DNA from: Sphaerisporangium album
GTDB taxonomy: Bacteria; Actinomycetota; Actinomycetes; Streptosporangiales; Streptosporangiaceae
NCBI RefSeq assembly: GCF_003323745.1
Contig: NZ_QOIL01000001.1
Location: 1-64,000 of the forward strand
Direction: 5' to 3'
Length of the DNA stretch: 64,000 bases
Positions 42,627 to 51,149 of this stretch are shown in pieces. Both the position numbers and the translations under genes were made by a program. The notes beneath the pieces are model-generated. The model did not search any database. It saw only the letters and a list, made by a program, of their open reading frames with translations, and had not been told where the DNA came from. Numbering within the stretch: the stretch's first letter is position 1; each line of letters begins with the position of its first letter.

Positions 42627-43738
42627 TGCGACTCCCAGGGCAGGACGATGCCCCGCCCGACCGAACCGTTGGTCAGGTCGGCGAAGGCCTCGTTGATGTG
42701 GTCCAGCGGATACCGCCGGCCGATGAGCGCGTCCAGCGGCAGGCGTCCGGCGAGATAGAGGTCGAACAGCCGGGGCAGGTCGATGAGCGGGTTGGCCGAG
42801 CCGTACAGGCTGCCGACCACCCGCTTCTCTCGCTGCACGAGCACGTTGAGGGGCACGTCGAACGTCGTGCCGACCGCGCCCAGGCCGACCGCCACGAGCG
42901 TTCCGCCCGGGCGCAGCACGTCGATCGCCGTCTCGAGCGTGGCGGGGCGGCCGATCGCCTCGATCGCCCACTCCATGCCGCCGGGGCGGATCGCCCGCAG
43001 GGCCTGGGCGACGTCCTCCTCGGACGCGTCGACGGTGTGCGTGGCGCCCAGTTTCGCCGCCATCGCCAGGCGCTCGGGCACGACGTCGACGACGACGATC
43101 GGATTCGCGCCTTCGAGGACCGCTCCGAGGACGCCCGACAGCCCGACGCCGCCCGCACCGAAGATCACGATGCCGTCGCCCGCGCACCTGCCCACGACGT
43201 TCAGCACGGCGCCGACGCCGGTGACGACGGCGCATCCCGCGATCGCGGCGATCTCGGGCGGCACCTCCGCCGGTACGGGCACCAGGGCGCGCTCGGAGAC
43301 GACGCAGTATTCGGCGAAGCAGGAGACGCCGAGCAGGTGATGGACCCGTTCCCCGTCGGAACGCAGGCGCGTGGTCCCGTCGAGAAGGCCGCCCGAGCTC
43401 GCCTGGATGCCGGCCGCCTCGCACAGCGCGGGCCGTCCGACGAGGCAGTAGCGGCACTGCCCGCATCGGGGCCGCCACATCAGGCCGACGCGGTCGCCCG
43501 GCGAGAACCGGGTGACGCCCGGCCCGACGGCCTCCACCACACCGGCGCCCTCGTGCCCGGGGACGACCGGCAGCGGGCACCGCAGGTCCCCGGCGAGATA
43601 GTGCTGGTCGCTGTGGCAGACGCCGGCCGCCTCGACCCGGACGAGGACCTCTTCCGCGTGTGGCTCGTCGAGCTCCAGGCCGCTGATGACAAGGGGTGTA
43701 CCGATGCGTTCCAGCAGCGCGGCTCTCATGCGACCCAT
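42623..43738 (-). CDS. Zinc-dependent alcohol dehydrogenase (MDR superfamily)
   Basis: The 371-residue medium-chain dehydrogenase has catalytic-zinc residues C41 (VCHSD) and H62 with E63 (GHEG), the structural zinc set CGQCRYCLVGRPALC (C92, C95, C98, C106), and the NAD-binding GAGGVGLSG loop. It is closest to the class III / NDMA-dependent alcohol dehydrogenase type. It is the first gene of the operon, reading to the left, beneath a strong predicted promoter with two palindromes. It may oxidise the sugar or a pathway aldehyde/alcohol. The second ATG (43729) is an alternative start. Confidence 0.92.
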   Translation of the reverse strand: MGRMRAALLERIGTPLVISGLELDEPHAEEVLVRVEAAGVCHSDQHYLAGDLRCPLPVVPGHEGAGVVEAVGPGVTRFSPGDRVGLMWRPRCGQCRYCLVGRPALCEAAGIQASSGGLLDGTTRLRSDGERVHHLLGVSCFAEYCVVSERALVPVPAEVPPEIAAIAGCAVVTGVGAVLNVVGRCAGDGIVIFGAGGVGLSGVLGAVLEGANPIVVVDVVPERLAMAAKLGATHTVDASEEDVAQALRAIRPGGMEWAIEAIGRPATLETAIDVLRPGGTLVAVGLGAVGTTFDVPLNVLVQREKRVVGSLYGSANPLIDLPRLFDLYLAGRLPLDALIGRRYPLDHINEAFADLTNGSVGRGIVLPWESQ

Positions 43739-43828
43739 CCGTCCCCGACCGCCGTCGCCGCACCCGCCGGACCAGGCACTTCGCCCTCGCCGGCGGCCTT
43801 CGCTCAGGCCATGAACTCGATCGCTGCC

Positions 43829-43858
43829 ACGCTAGGTGTTTCGAACATATGTCGTCAA
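43829..43858 (-). promoter_or_regulatory. Promoter of the sugar-acid oxidation operon
   Basis: On the minus strand TTGACG (43858-43853) is followed after 18 nt by TAGCGT (43834-43829). The spacer contains TGTTTCGAACA (43837-43847), a palindrome, and the operator-like GTTTCGGAAAC lies directly upstream of the -35. Confidence 0.65.
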
Positions 43859-43860
43859 CA

Positions 43861-43871
43861 GTTTCGGAAAC
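43861..43871 (-). promoter_or_regulatory. Predicted LacI-family operator of the sugar-acid oxidation operon
   Basis: GTTTCGGAAAC is a perfect 11-bp palindrome adjoining the -35 box. It is the best copy of the element also found at 28795 and 30730. Confidence 0.65.
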
Positions 43872-44182
43872 ATTCGGCCGATCCGGCGATGCGGAGTGGC
43901 ATATCCGAGCACTCCCGTCGCCTGCACACGTCGGGACGAAGGGCGTAGCCATGGCCGTTGACATGGGACTACATCACTCGTCAGCTGTGGCCGAAAGTCT
44001 CGAAACTCACTAGGAAACGATCGTAAACGCGACGTCGTCGCCGCGCTGGTCGCGGGCGGGCACACGCGTCTCGGTCACGTCACTACGCGTGCTCACCGCC
44101 ACCCACTGCGACCGCTGCGGCATCCCGGTGGCGCCTCACGAATGGTGACTGCCAGGCCCGAGATCTGGACCTGGAGCGGCTG
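43872..44182. other. Intergenic region upstream of the alcohol dehydrogenase operon
   Basis: About 310 bases hold a partial operator-like stretch (CCGAAAGTCTCGAAACT at 43991-44007) and a short frame ending in THCDRCGIPVAPHEW near 44148, which looks like a small zinc-ribbon tail but has no recognisable start. I call no gene. Confidence 0.4.
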
Positions 44183-44407
44183 ATGGTTCCGGGGCGCGTG
44201 CCGGTTCGTGTCGATGAGCGTCTTCTCGTCTTGTTCGACGGGGAACGGGTCCTGGTCCGGGACGAGGCGGGAGCGGGCGAGGAACCGGGGACGGTCGTGC
44301 GGTACACCCGGGCCGAGTGGTGTGCCTTCGTGGAAGGGGTGCGCCACGAGGGGGAGTTCGGGCTCGATTGGCTCCTTGGGCGACCTTCTTCCACAGAGAC
44401 GCGCTGA
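44183..44407 (+). CDS. Small protein of unknown function, DUF397-like end
   Basis: The 74-residue product has the stretch VRYTRAEWCAFVEGVRHEGEF, which resembles the C-terminal part of DUF397 proteins (W-x-x-F-x-x-GV-x-x-GEF) that are partners of XRE regulators in actinomycetes. The N-terminal half (RVDERLLVLFDGERVLVRD) does not clearly match that family. ATG 44183 has GGAG about 10 nt upstream. No XRE gene is adjacent. It may be functional or a remnant. Confidence 0.55.
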   Translation: MVPGRVPVRVDERLLVLFDGERVLVRDEAGAGEEPGTVVRYTRAEWCAFVEGVRHEGEFGLDWLLGRPSSTETR

Positions 44408-44728
44408 CCGCTCCGGAGCGGGTGTGCCGGAGCCCGGGTTTCGGCGTCATGGCCGTACGGACCCCCCGGGCATCGCCGCCGCTCGACTGCGAGGACTCAG
44501 GCCGGTACGGGAGGCAGGCCGGACCCGGCTCGGCTGAACCGCGGGTCGCCGCCGAGTACGACATCGCCTATGAGCGGGCAGCCGCCTGATCACGGGCGTC
44601 CGCTCGCGGGCGCCGGCTCGTGCCGAGCGGTGCGGGTGTCACTCCTCGATGTCGATGGCCACGGGGCGGCGGGCGGACGCGAGGGCGGCCGTCACCGGGA
44701 GCGGCCTCACCCGGCCGTCATGGGGCGC
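44408..44728. other. Gene-poor stretch before the TetR gene
   Basis: The 321 bases contain no gene I can support. A frame on the plus strand ends in AAEYDIAYERAAA at 44589 and one on the minus strand encodes ASARRPVAIDIEE ending at 44639, but neither has a start with a ribosome binding site or a family match. Confidence 0.4.
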
Positions 44729-45391
44729 TCACGTGCTCTGGCCCAGCGTGACCGGCGCCAGCCACAGCCCGACGATCGCGTCCACCAGCCCGGTCGCGGC
44801 GTCGTGCCAGCTCGCGCGGGGTGTGGGGGCGCCCTCGGCGAGGGCGCGCTCACGCTCGGCGTACATCTGCACCATCAGCAGACGGGCCATGTCCCCGCGC
44901 TCGGCGCGCACCTCGGCCGGCAGGTCGGGAAGGCAGCGGTGCAGCCCGTCGATGACCTGGAGCAGCGACGGCGAGGTGAGGGACTCGTCCACCATGATCG
45001 CGCGGAGCGTGGGGTCGGTCATCACCTGGGCGCCGAAGCGGGCGTACCAGGTGGGGTTGCCCAGGGCGGCCAGATGCTCGGCGCTCGGGCGCACCAGGCA
45101 GGCCACCCAGTCCCGCACGTCCCGGCTGTCGCCGATCTCGGCCAGCATCCGCAGGCGCACCCGCTCGATCCGCTCGGCGTGTTTGCGGACGATGGCGCGC
45201 ACCAGATCGGCCTTGGTGCCGAAGTGGTAGCCGACCGCGGCGTTGTTCCCCTGCCCTGCGGCCTCGCTGACCTGTCGGTTGGACACGGCGAGCACCCCGT
45301 GCTCGGCGAACAGCCGCTCGGCCGCCGCCAGGATCGACTCCCGCGTCGCGCCGACCCGCTCGGCCCGGGCGGTCCTGGCCATGGTCATCAC
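44729..45391 (-). CDS. TetR-family transcriptional regulator
   Basis: The 220-residue product has a TetR N-terminal DNA-binding domain (ESILAAAERLFAEHGVLAVS, NRQVSEAAGQGNNAAVGYHFGTKADLVRAIV, residues about 18-68) followed by a helical ligand-binding domain. The GTG/ATG cluster at 45391-45388 marks the start, with GGCAGG upstream. It is divergent from an MFS efflux gene with a palindrome (45512-45535) in the shared intergenic region, the classic layout of a repressor that senses the pump's substrate. Its ligand is not known. Confidence 0.92.
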   Translation of the reverse strand: MMTMARTARAERVGATRESILAAAERLFAEHGVLAVSNRQVSEAAGQGNNAAVGYHFGTKADLVRAIVRKHAERIERVRLRMLAEIGDSRDVRDWVACLVRPSAEHLAALGNPTWYARFGAQVMTDPTLRAIMVDESLTSPSLLQVIDGLHRCLPDLPAEVRAERGDMARLLMVQMYAERERALAEGAPTPRASWHDAATGLVDAIVGLWLAPVTLGQST

Positions 45392-45511
45392 CGTACCTGC
45401 CCGAGGCGCGCGTGCGCCCCGGCGCCGAAGGCCGGCCCGCCGTCACCCTGACCCACCGCGTCCTCCTTTGAGCAATCTCGCAGTTGATGGCCAGTTAACT
45501 TGGGCTGCTAA

Positions 45512-45535
45512 TTTAAGTCAAGCGACTGATTTAAA
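45512..45535 (+). promoter_or_regulatory. Candidate TetR operator between the TetR and MFS genes
   Basis: TTTAAGTCA (45512-45520) and TGATTTAAA (45527-45535) form a 24-bp inverted repeat with one mismatch and a 6-nt centre. Outside it ACTTGGG (45498-45504) and CCCAAGT (45541-45547) form a second, wider inverted repeat around the same axis. AT-rich content stands out in this genome. Confidence 0.65.
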
Positions 45536-45585
45536 ATCCACCCAAGTCGTGCGCGCCCACATCTTCCAAGACGGAGGACTTCGCC

Positions 45586-47055
45586 ATGCCCCATGTCCCT
45601 GCCGAACCCGCCGGGGCATCCTCCCCGCCGAGGGCGACCACCGTCGTGGTGGTGCTCGCCCTCGCCGGGATCACCGTCTCGCTGATGCAGACGCTGGTCA
45701 TCCCGCTGATCCCCCAGCTCCCGCACCTCCTGAACGCCTCGGCGTCCGACACGGCCTGGGCGATCACCGCCACGCTGCTCGCGGCCGCGGTCGCGACGCC
45801 GGTGGTGGGACGGCTCGGCGACATGTACGGCAAGCGGCGGATGCTCCTGACCAGCCTCGTCCTGCTCGTGGCCGGTTCGGTCGTCGCCGCCCTCAGCGGC
45901 ACGCTGGCGCCCATGGTCGTCGGACGCGCTCTCCAGGGGCTGGCGGCCGGTGTCATCCCGCTGGGCATCAGCATCATGCGCGACGAACTGCCGCCCGAAC
46001 GGCTCGGCGCGGCGACCGCGCTGATGAGCGCCTCACTGGGCGTGGGCGGCGCGCTCGGACTGCCCGCGGCGGCCCTCATGGCCGAGCACGCCGACTGGCA
46101 CGTGCTGTTCTGGACCTCGGCGGGTATCGGCGCGCTCGCCGCCGTGCTCGTGCTGGCGCTGGTGCCGGAGTCCGCCGTCCGCAGCGGAGGACGCTTCGAC
46201 CTGGTGGGCGCGGCCGGGCTGTCGGCCGGGCTGGTCTGCCTCCTGCTGGTGATCTCCAAGGGCGCCGACTGGGGCTGGACGAGCGCCCTCACCGGGGGCC
46301 TGGCCGTCGCCTCGGTGGTGGCGCTGGTGCTGTGGGGATGGTTCGAGCTGCGCACCGGGCAGCCGCTGGTCGACCTGCGGACCACCGCGCGCCGTCAGGT
46401 GCTGTTCACGAACCTCGCGTCCGCCGTGTTCGGGTTCTCGATGTTCGCGATGTCCCTGGTGTTCCCGCAACTGCTGCAGCTCCCCGAGGCCACCGGTTAC
46501 GGGCTGGGACAGAGCATGCTGGCCGTCGGCCTGGTGATGGGCCCCTCCGGGCTGGTGATGATGGCCGCGGCACCGCTGTCCGCGCGGATCTCCAAGGCCA
46601 GGGGGCCCAAGGTGACGCTGATGCTCGGCGCCCTCGTGGTCGCCGCCGGTTACGGCGTGGGCGTCGGCCTGATGTCAGCCATCTGGCACCTCGTGCTCGT
46701 CTCCGCCGTGATCGGGGCCGGCATCGGCCTCGCGTACGGGGCGATGCCCGCGCTCGTCATGGCGGCCGTGCCCGTGTCCGAGACGGCCGCCGCCAACAGC
46801 CTCAACACGCTGAGCCGGTCCATCGGCACCTCGATCTCCAGCGCGGTGTCCGGCGTCGTCCTGGCCCAGATGACCATCACGCTCGGCTCCGTCACCGTCC
46901 CGTCCCAGAACGGCTTCCGCGTGGTCATGGCCATCGGCGCGGGCGCCGCCCTCGTCGCCATCGCCTTCGCGGCCTTCCTGCCCGGCCGGCGCCCGGCCTC
47001 CGCCGCGCCCCCCGCGCGCACCGTTCCCGCGGTGCCCGCAGAAGCGACCCCGTGA
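45586..47055 (+). CDS. MFS drug efflux transporter, DHA2-like
   Basis: The 489-residue membrane protein has about 14 predicted helices and the major-facilitator motif A (GRLGDMYGKRRMLL, about residues 75-88) and the motif C region (GVGGALGLPAAALM). DHA2 members export drugs or metabolites using the proton gradient. The start has a GGAGG site. It is divergent from the TetR gene, which probably represses it. It ends at a strong hairpin. The natural substrate cannot be told from sequence. Confidence 0.92.
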   Translation: MPHVPAEPAGASSPPRATTVVVVLALAGITVSLMQTLVIPLIPQLPHLLNASASDTAWAITATLLAAAVATPVVGRLGDMYGKRRMLLTSLVLLVAGSVVAALSGTLAPMVVGRALQGLAAGVIPLGISIMRDELPPERLGAATALMSASLGVGGALGLPAAALMAEHADWHVLFWTSAGIGALAAVLVLALVPESAVRSGGRFDLVGAAGLSAGLVCLLLVISKGADWGWTSALTGGLAVASVVALVLWGWFELRTGQPLVDLRTTARRQVLFTNLASAVFGFSMFAMSLVFPQLLQLPEATGYGLGQSMLAVGLVMGPSGLVMMAAAPLSARISKARGPKVTLMLGALVVAAGYGVGVGLMSAIWHLVLVSAVIGAGIGLAYGAMPALVMAAVPVSETAAANSLNTLSRSIGTSISSAVSGVVLAQMTITLGSVTVPSQNGFRVVMAIGAGAALVAIAFAAFLPGRRPASAAPPARTVPAVPAEATP

Positions 47056-47061
47056 AACGGC

Positions 47062-47091
47062 GCGGGGACGAGCCCGCCGGCTCGTCCCCGC
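47062..47091. terminator. Terminator hairpin between the MFS and PucR genes
   Basis: A perfect 13-bp stem (GCGGGGACGAGCC at 47062-47074, complement at 47079-47091) with a 4-nt loop lies 7 nt after the MFS stop and 48 nt before the end of the convergent PucR gene. It nearly matches the hairpin at 55458-55493. Confidence 0.8.
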
Positions 47092-47139
47092 ACCACCGTC
47101 GTGGACGGTTGACCGCGGAGCCGGGCCGTCGTTCGCCCG

Positions 47140-48693
47140 TCACGCCGAGCCCGGGTGGTGGTCCTGGGTGACGCGGCAGGCCAGGTGGAGGGCGAGGCGG
47201 TCGTCCGGGTTGTTCAGGTCCACGGTGAGCAGCTCCTCGATGCGGCGCAGCCGGGCGGCGACGGTGTTGCGGTGGACGCCCAGGATCGCCGCGGTGTCGG
47301 CGGCCGACCCTCCGGCGTCCAGGTAGGCCGACAGCGTCGCGGTCAGCTCGCCGGGCTGGGACTCCAGCGGCCCGAGCAGGCGGGTCGCGGTGGGGGCGAA
47401 GGTCTCGGTGCTCGCCCAGGCGACCAGGAGCTGCGCCAGCCCCAGCCGGTCGATGTGCACCAGGCGGCCGGTCTGCGGGCGGCCGCGGGCGAGCCTGGCC
47501 GCGTCCCACGCCTCGGCGAGGCTCCGGGTGAGCCCGCTCGCGTCGAGGTAGCCGCGTCCCACGCCGATGGCGCAGTCGAACCGGCCGGCGAGGCGGTGCC
47601 GCACCCGTTGCAGGGCGGCGAGCAGGTCGCGGCTGGCGTCCTGGTCCGGTTCGGTCCGGCCGGTCGTCCACGCCGACCAGCCGTCGCCGCGTTCCACCAC
47701 GATCGCGTCGATGCGCTCGGCCGCGATGGCGGCGGCGACCGCGTCGCTGTGCCCGAGCAGGTCGACCTGCCCGAGCGCGGCCAGGTGGAACGCCACGTGC
47801 CAGCCGTCCAGGCGCCAGCCGATCTCGGCCGCGCGCTGCTGCCGCGCGTCGCCCCCGCCGAGCCGTCCTTCGAGCAGGTCGCCGAACAGGCCGGCGCGCA
47901 GGCGGGCGTCGCGCTCCAGGACGACCCGGCGGGTGGCCTGCCAGCGCTGGACGGCGAGCGTCCCCGCCTGGAGCACGTCCCGGGCGCCGCGCGCCCAGGT
48001 GGCGGGGGCGGGTCCGAGGGCCGCGGCCAGCCACAGGCCGGCGGTTCCGCTGGTCGCGCCCGGAACCGGGACGACCACGGTCGTCCCGCCGTCCACGGTG
48101 AGGATCTGCGCCACCATGGCGTGCGGGTCGAAGCCGGGCGGCGGCTCGAAGGACGCGCCGATCGGGGTGCCGTCCGGGCCGAAGACCGCCACCGGCCGCT
48201 CCAGGATCGCCGCGAGGGCCCGGGCGACGTCCTGCGGGCTCAGCAGGCCACGCGTGAGCGCGCGGTGCGCGCGGCGCAGGCGGTCGGCCGCGTCCACGGC
48301 GGGGGAGTGCACGAGCGCCACCGCCGCCCCCGCCCAGCGCAGGGGCGCCGTGCCGATGCCCAGGATGGGCAGGTGGAGGTGACGCGCGAGGCGGCGGCTG
48401 CCGTCCAGGACCGTCTCGCCGCCCGGCCCCGGCACCGGAAGCGCCAGCGCGGCGGCCCGCTGGTCGCGCAGCCGGCGGATCACGGCGTCCAGCCGCCAGC
48501 TGCTGAGGTAGCCGGCGGGGACGGCCGGGCAGACGGCGATCTCGCCGGTCCTGACGAGGCCGGTCTCGGCGGGGTCGATCAGCGTCACCCCGGTGACGGG
48601 CCGGTCGAGGTCGTCGTCCCCGGAGAGCGGCGTGGCGGCGGCCAGCAGGGGGTGGCCGATCAGCTCGCGCAGGGTCGGTGCGGCGTCGGTCAT
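47140..48693 (-). CDS. PucR-family transcriptional regulator
   Basis: The 517-residue product has the PucR N-terminal ligand-sensing region (LRELIGHPLLAAATPLSGDDDLDRPVTGVTLID), a middle GGDEF-like region and the C-terminal PucR helix-turn-helix (LSAYLDAGGSAADTAAILGVHRNTVAARLRRIEELLTVDLNNP). Such regulators control purine, pyrimidine and hydantoin catabolism. It lies downstream of, and in the same direction as, the DUF917/HyuA/NCS1 genes and probably regulates them. Confidence 0.92.
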   Translation of the reverse strand: MTDAAPTLRELIGHPLLAAATPLSGDDDLDRPVTGVTLIDPAETGLVRTGEIAVCPAVPAGYLSSWRLDAVIRRLRDQRAAALALPVPGPGGETVLDGSRRLARHLHLPILGIGTAPLRWAGAAVALVHSPAVDAADRLRRAHRALTRGLLSPQDVARALAAILERPVAVFGPDGTPIGASFEPPPGFDPHAMVAQILTVDGGTTVVVPVPGATSGTAGLWLAAALGPAPATWARGARDVLQAGTLAVQRWQATRRVVLERDARLRAGLFGDLLEGRLGGGDARQQRAAEIGWRLDGWHVAFHLAALGQVDLLGHSDAVAAAIAAERIDAIVVERGDGWSAWTTGRTEPDQDASRDLLAALQRVRHRLAGRFDCAIGVGRGYLDASGLTRSLAEAWDAARLARGRPQTGRLVHIDRLGLAQLLVAWASTETFAPTATRLLGPLESQPGELTATLSAYLDAGGSAADTAAILGVHRNTVAARLRRIEELLTVDLNNPDDRLALHLACRVTQDHHPGSA

Positions 48694-48834
48694 GTCCCCA
48701 CCTTGGCGGCAACGCCGTGTTCTCGCAGGTGGGCGACCCTCATGGCGCCGATCTCGCGCCGGTCGCCGTGATCGCGTCCTGCGGGGACGGTCATGGTCTC
48801 ACCCTGCGACGGCGGTCGTGAGGCCGCCTCGCGA

Positions 48835-48884
48835 TGGTCGTGATGGCCGCGCCGGGGACTGGTCATCATGGCCGCGCCGGGGAA
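48835..48884 (-). repeat. 25-bp tandem repeat at the end of the DUF917 gene
   Basis: Two units (48835-48859 and 48860-48884; 23 of 25 bases or so identical, both containing ATGGCCGCGCCGGGGA) and part of a third follow and overlap the stop of the DUF917 gene. They lie in the 172-nt gap before the PucR gene. Confidence 0.65.
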
Positions 48885-49978
48885 TGGTCGCATGGTCCCG
48901 TCTCGGAACGGCCGTGGTCCAGGGGCGGGGCGACGGGGTCGGTGTCCAGGCCGAAGGCGCGCGGCGCGACGGCGTGCAGGACCTCCGGCCGCCACCAGAA
49001 CGGCGGGCCGGGCAGGTGCAGTGCGACGACCTCGGCGCCGCCGCGCACGGTGTCGCAGGAGACGGGAAGCCCTCCGGCGCGGTCGAGGACGCACAGGATG
49101 TCCGGCGTGGAGGCGACGGGCAGGCCGTCGACCAGGGCGAGCAGGTACTCGTTCTCCATCTCCAGCCGGACGAGCGTGCCCCCGCGGTCCGCCCGGATGA
49201 TCACCGACCCGCGCCCGAACCCCGTCGCGGCCCGGTGGCGGACGACCTCGACGACCCGCCCGGTGACCAGGACGCGGGCGCCGAGGGACGCGGCCATCTC
49301 GCGCGCGTCGGCGGTGCGGGTCCACGCGGCGTGGCGGGCCCCGAGGCGAAGGGCGCGGCTCAGCGACCCGACGATGGCCAGGCTGTGCAGCCGCGCCACC
49401 GGAATCGGCCGCAGCGCGATCGCCGCCCAGCCGCCGAACTCGCTCAGCGCGGCCCGGACGACGCGCTCGGCGGCCGGCGCCGACAGACCGTCCAGCACCA
49501 GGAGCCGGCCGCCGGCGTCGCCGATGGCCAGTGGGGTGAGAGGCTCGCCGAGCGCCGCCGCGGACATCTGGTCGAGCCGCGGCAGCGCACGGCCCTGGAG
49601 GTCGGCGTCGACCACCGGGAGGCCCAGCTCGGCCGCGGCGGCGAACACGATGACGCCGTTGACCCCTCCCGCCTCGATGGACATCAGCCCGGCCGGCCGG
49701 ATCCCGGTGCGGCCGGCGACCGCCGCGAGCACGTGCGCCCACTCGCCGCCGGAGGGCAGCCTCTCGGTGAACACCGACACCGCGCCGACGATCCCGACCG
49801 GCACGACGTGGCCCTCGCCGAGCTCGTCCCCGCTCAGCAGGGAGACCCGGCCGCCGCCGAGGACGCGCAGCAGCAGCCGGGCCGCCGCGTCGGTCTGCCC
49901 GCCGCCGCCGGAGCCGAGCAGCGTGGCGCCGCGCGCGAGGTGGCCGATGTCGGCCTCGCCGAGGTGATGGATGGGCAC
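48866..49978 (-). CDS. DUF917-family protein (third paralogue of the cluster)
   Basis: The 370-residue product belongs to the DUF917 family (also called the S-methyl-thiohydantoin desulfurase-like family, often next to hydantoinase genes). Conserved blocks are GATLLGSGGGGQTDAAAR, SIEAGGVNG, GLPVVDADLQGRALPRLDQM and DILCVLDRAGGLPVS. It is the most divergent of three tandem copies: motif ALPRLDQM differs from AFPELQM in the others. It is cytosolic. The start ATG has GAGCAGGTG region upstream and a 67-nt gap from the previous gene. Confidence 0.88.
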   Translation of the reverse strand: MPIHHLGEADIGHLARGATLLGSGGGGQTDAAARLLLRVLGGGRVSLLSGDELGEGHVVPVGIVGAVSVFTERLPSGGEWAHVLAAVAGRTGIRPAGLMSIEAGGVNGVIVFAAAAELGLPVVDADLQGRALPRLDQMSAAALGEPLTPLAIGDAGGRLLVLDGLSAPAAERVVRAALSEFGGWAAIALRPIPVARLHSLAIVGSLSRALRLGARHAAWTRTADAREMAASLGARVLVTGRVVEVVRHRAATGFGRGSVIIRADRGGTLVRLEMENEYLLALVDGLPVASTPDILCVLDRAGGLPVSCDTVRGGAEVVALHLPGPPFWWRPEVLHAVAPRAFGLDTDPVAPPLDHGRSETGPCDHSPARP

Positions 49979-50045
49979 CTGCTCAGGGTGACACGTGCTC
50001 AGAAGGAGACGGACTCAGGGGGACACGTGCTCAGGGGGACGCGAC

Positions 50046-51149
50046 TCAGGGCGACACGAGGTCCTCCACGGGGCGGAAGTCGATGTCGAGGCCGAAGGCG
50101 CGTGGGCCGAAGACCGCGAGGGCCTCCGGGGTGCGCATCAGGGCGGGCGTGCTGATGCCGACGACGACGGCCCGCTGCCCGTACCGCAGCCCCTCGGTGG
50201 TGATCGGCTCCCCGGAGTCGGCGTCGAGCACGCAGATCAGATCGGGGACCACGCACCGCACCCGCCCGTCCGCCCGCGCGACCAGGTGCTCGTTCTGGAA
50301 GGTCAGCTCCAGCTCGCCGGGCCCCTGGAAGGCGGCGAGCCGGGCGTGCCCGCGGGCGAAACCGGCCACCGTGCGCCGCTCGACGTCCACGACCTTGCCG
50401 CGGAACAGCACCCTCACCTTGTCGTACAGGGTGCCTTCCATCGCGGCGGCGAGCGCCTGGACCGGGTCGCGGTGCTCCTCGCGCGCCTCGCGCAGCGCGC
50501 GGCCGATGCGCAGCCCGAGGCCGAGGGTGTTCGGGACGGCCGTGCGCTTGACGTCCGCGCCGCTCATCGCGTACTCGGCGATGTGCGCGACGCCGCCCAT
50601 CCGGATGGTGATCCCCCGGGCGAGCCATTCCATACGCGCGTTGTCGGCGCCGGTGTCGATGATGACGGTCTCGCCGTTCTCGCCGCCGATCGCGAGCGGC
50701 GAACCCGGCACCCCGTACACCGAGAAGGTCTCCATCTGGAGCTCCGGGAACGCGCGGCCCATCCCGTCCGCGTCCACGACCGGCAGCCCGGTGCGGGCCG
50801 CGACCAGGAGCGGCATCATCGAGTTGATCCCGCCGCACTCGATGGGCATGGTCGCGTCCGCCCGCCGCCCGAGGCGCTCCTCCAGCGCCCGCAGGGCGGC
50901 CACGGCCTCGCCGCCGCCGGGGATCTTCTCCACCATCACGGTCGGCGCGCCCATCTGCGCGACCGGGATGACCAGGTCGTCGTCGCCGAGCTCGCCGGGG
51001 TCGAGCAGCGTGATCGTCCCGGACCCGGTGAGCATGGCCCGCTCGACGAGCAGCCGCCCGACGTACGGGTCGCCGCCGCCGCCGGTGCCGAGCAGGGCCG
51101 CCCCGCGGGCGAGGTCGGCCAGGTCGTGCCGGGTGATGGTACGGCTCAC
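50046..51149 (-). CDS. DUF917-family protein (second paralogue of the cluster)
   Basis: The 367-residue product is a DUF917 protein with GAALLGTGGGGDPYVGRLL, PIECGGINSMMPLLVAA, VVDADGMGRAFPELQMETF and PDLICVLDADSGEPITTEGLRYGQ. The family is tied to hydantoin-type ring catabolism by gene context. GTG 51149 overlaps the stop of the upstream paralogue (GTGA), so the two are translationally coupled. Its sequence is similar to the next paralogue, which suggests tandem duplication and heteromer formation; I cannot tell which step it catalyses. Confidence 0.9.
   Translation of the reverse strand: MSRTITRHDLADLARGAALLGTGGGGDPYVGRLLVERAMLTGSGTITLLDPGELGDDDLVIPVAQMGAPTVMVEKIPGGGEAVAALRALEERLGRRADATMPIECGGINSMMPLLVAARTGLPVVDADGMGRAFPELQMETFSVYGVPGSPLAIGGENGETVIIDTGADNARMEWLARGITIRMGGVAHIAEYAMSGADVKRTAVPNTLGLGLRIGRALREAREEHRDPVQALAAAMEGTLYDKVRVLFRGKVVDVERRTVAGFARGHARLAAFQGPGELELTFQNEHLVARADGRVRCVVPDLICVLDADSGEPITTEGLRYGQRAVVVGISTPALMRTPEALAVFGPRAFGLDIDFRPVEDLVSP

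Noticed and set aside
44639-44710. A 23-codon minus-strand frame ending in RRPVAIDIEE
   Set aside because: Looks like a gene tail but is too short and has no family match or promoter.
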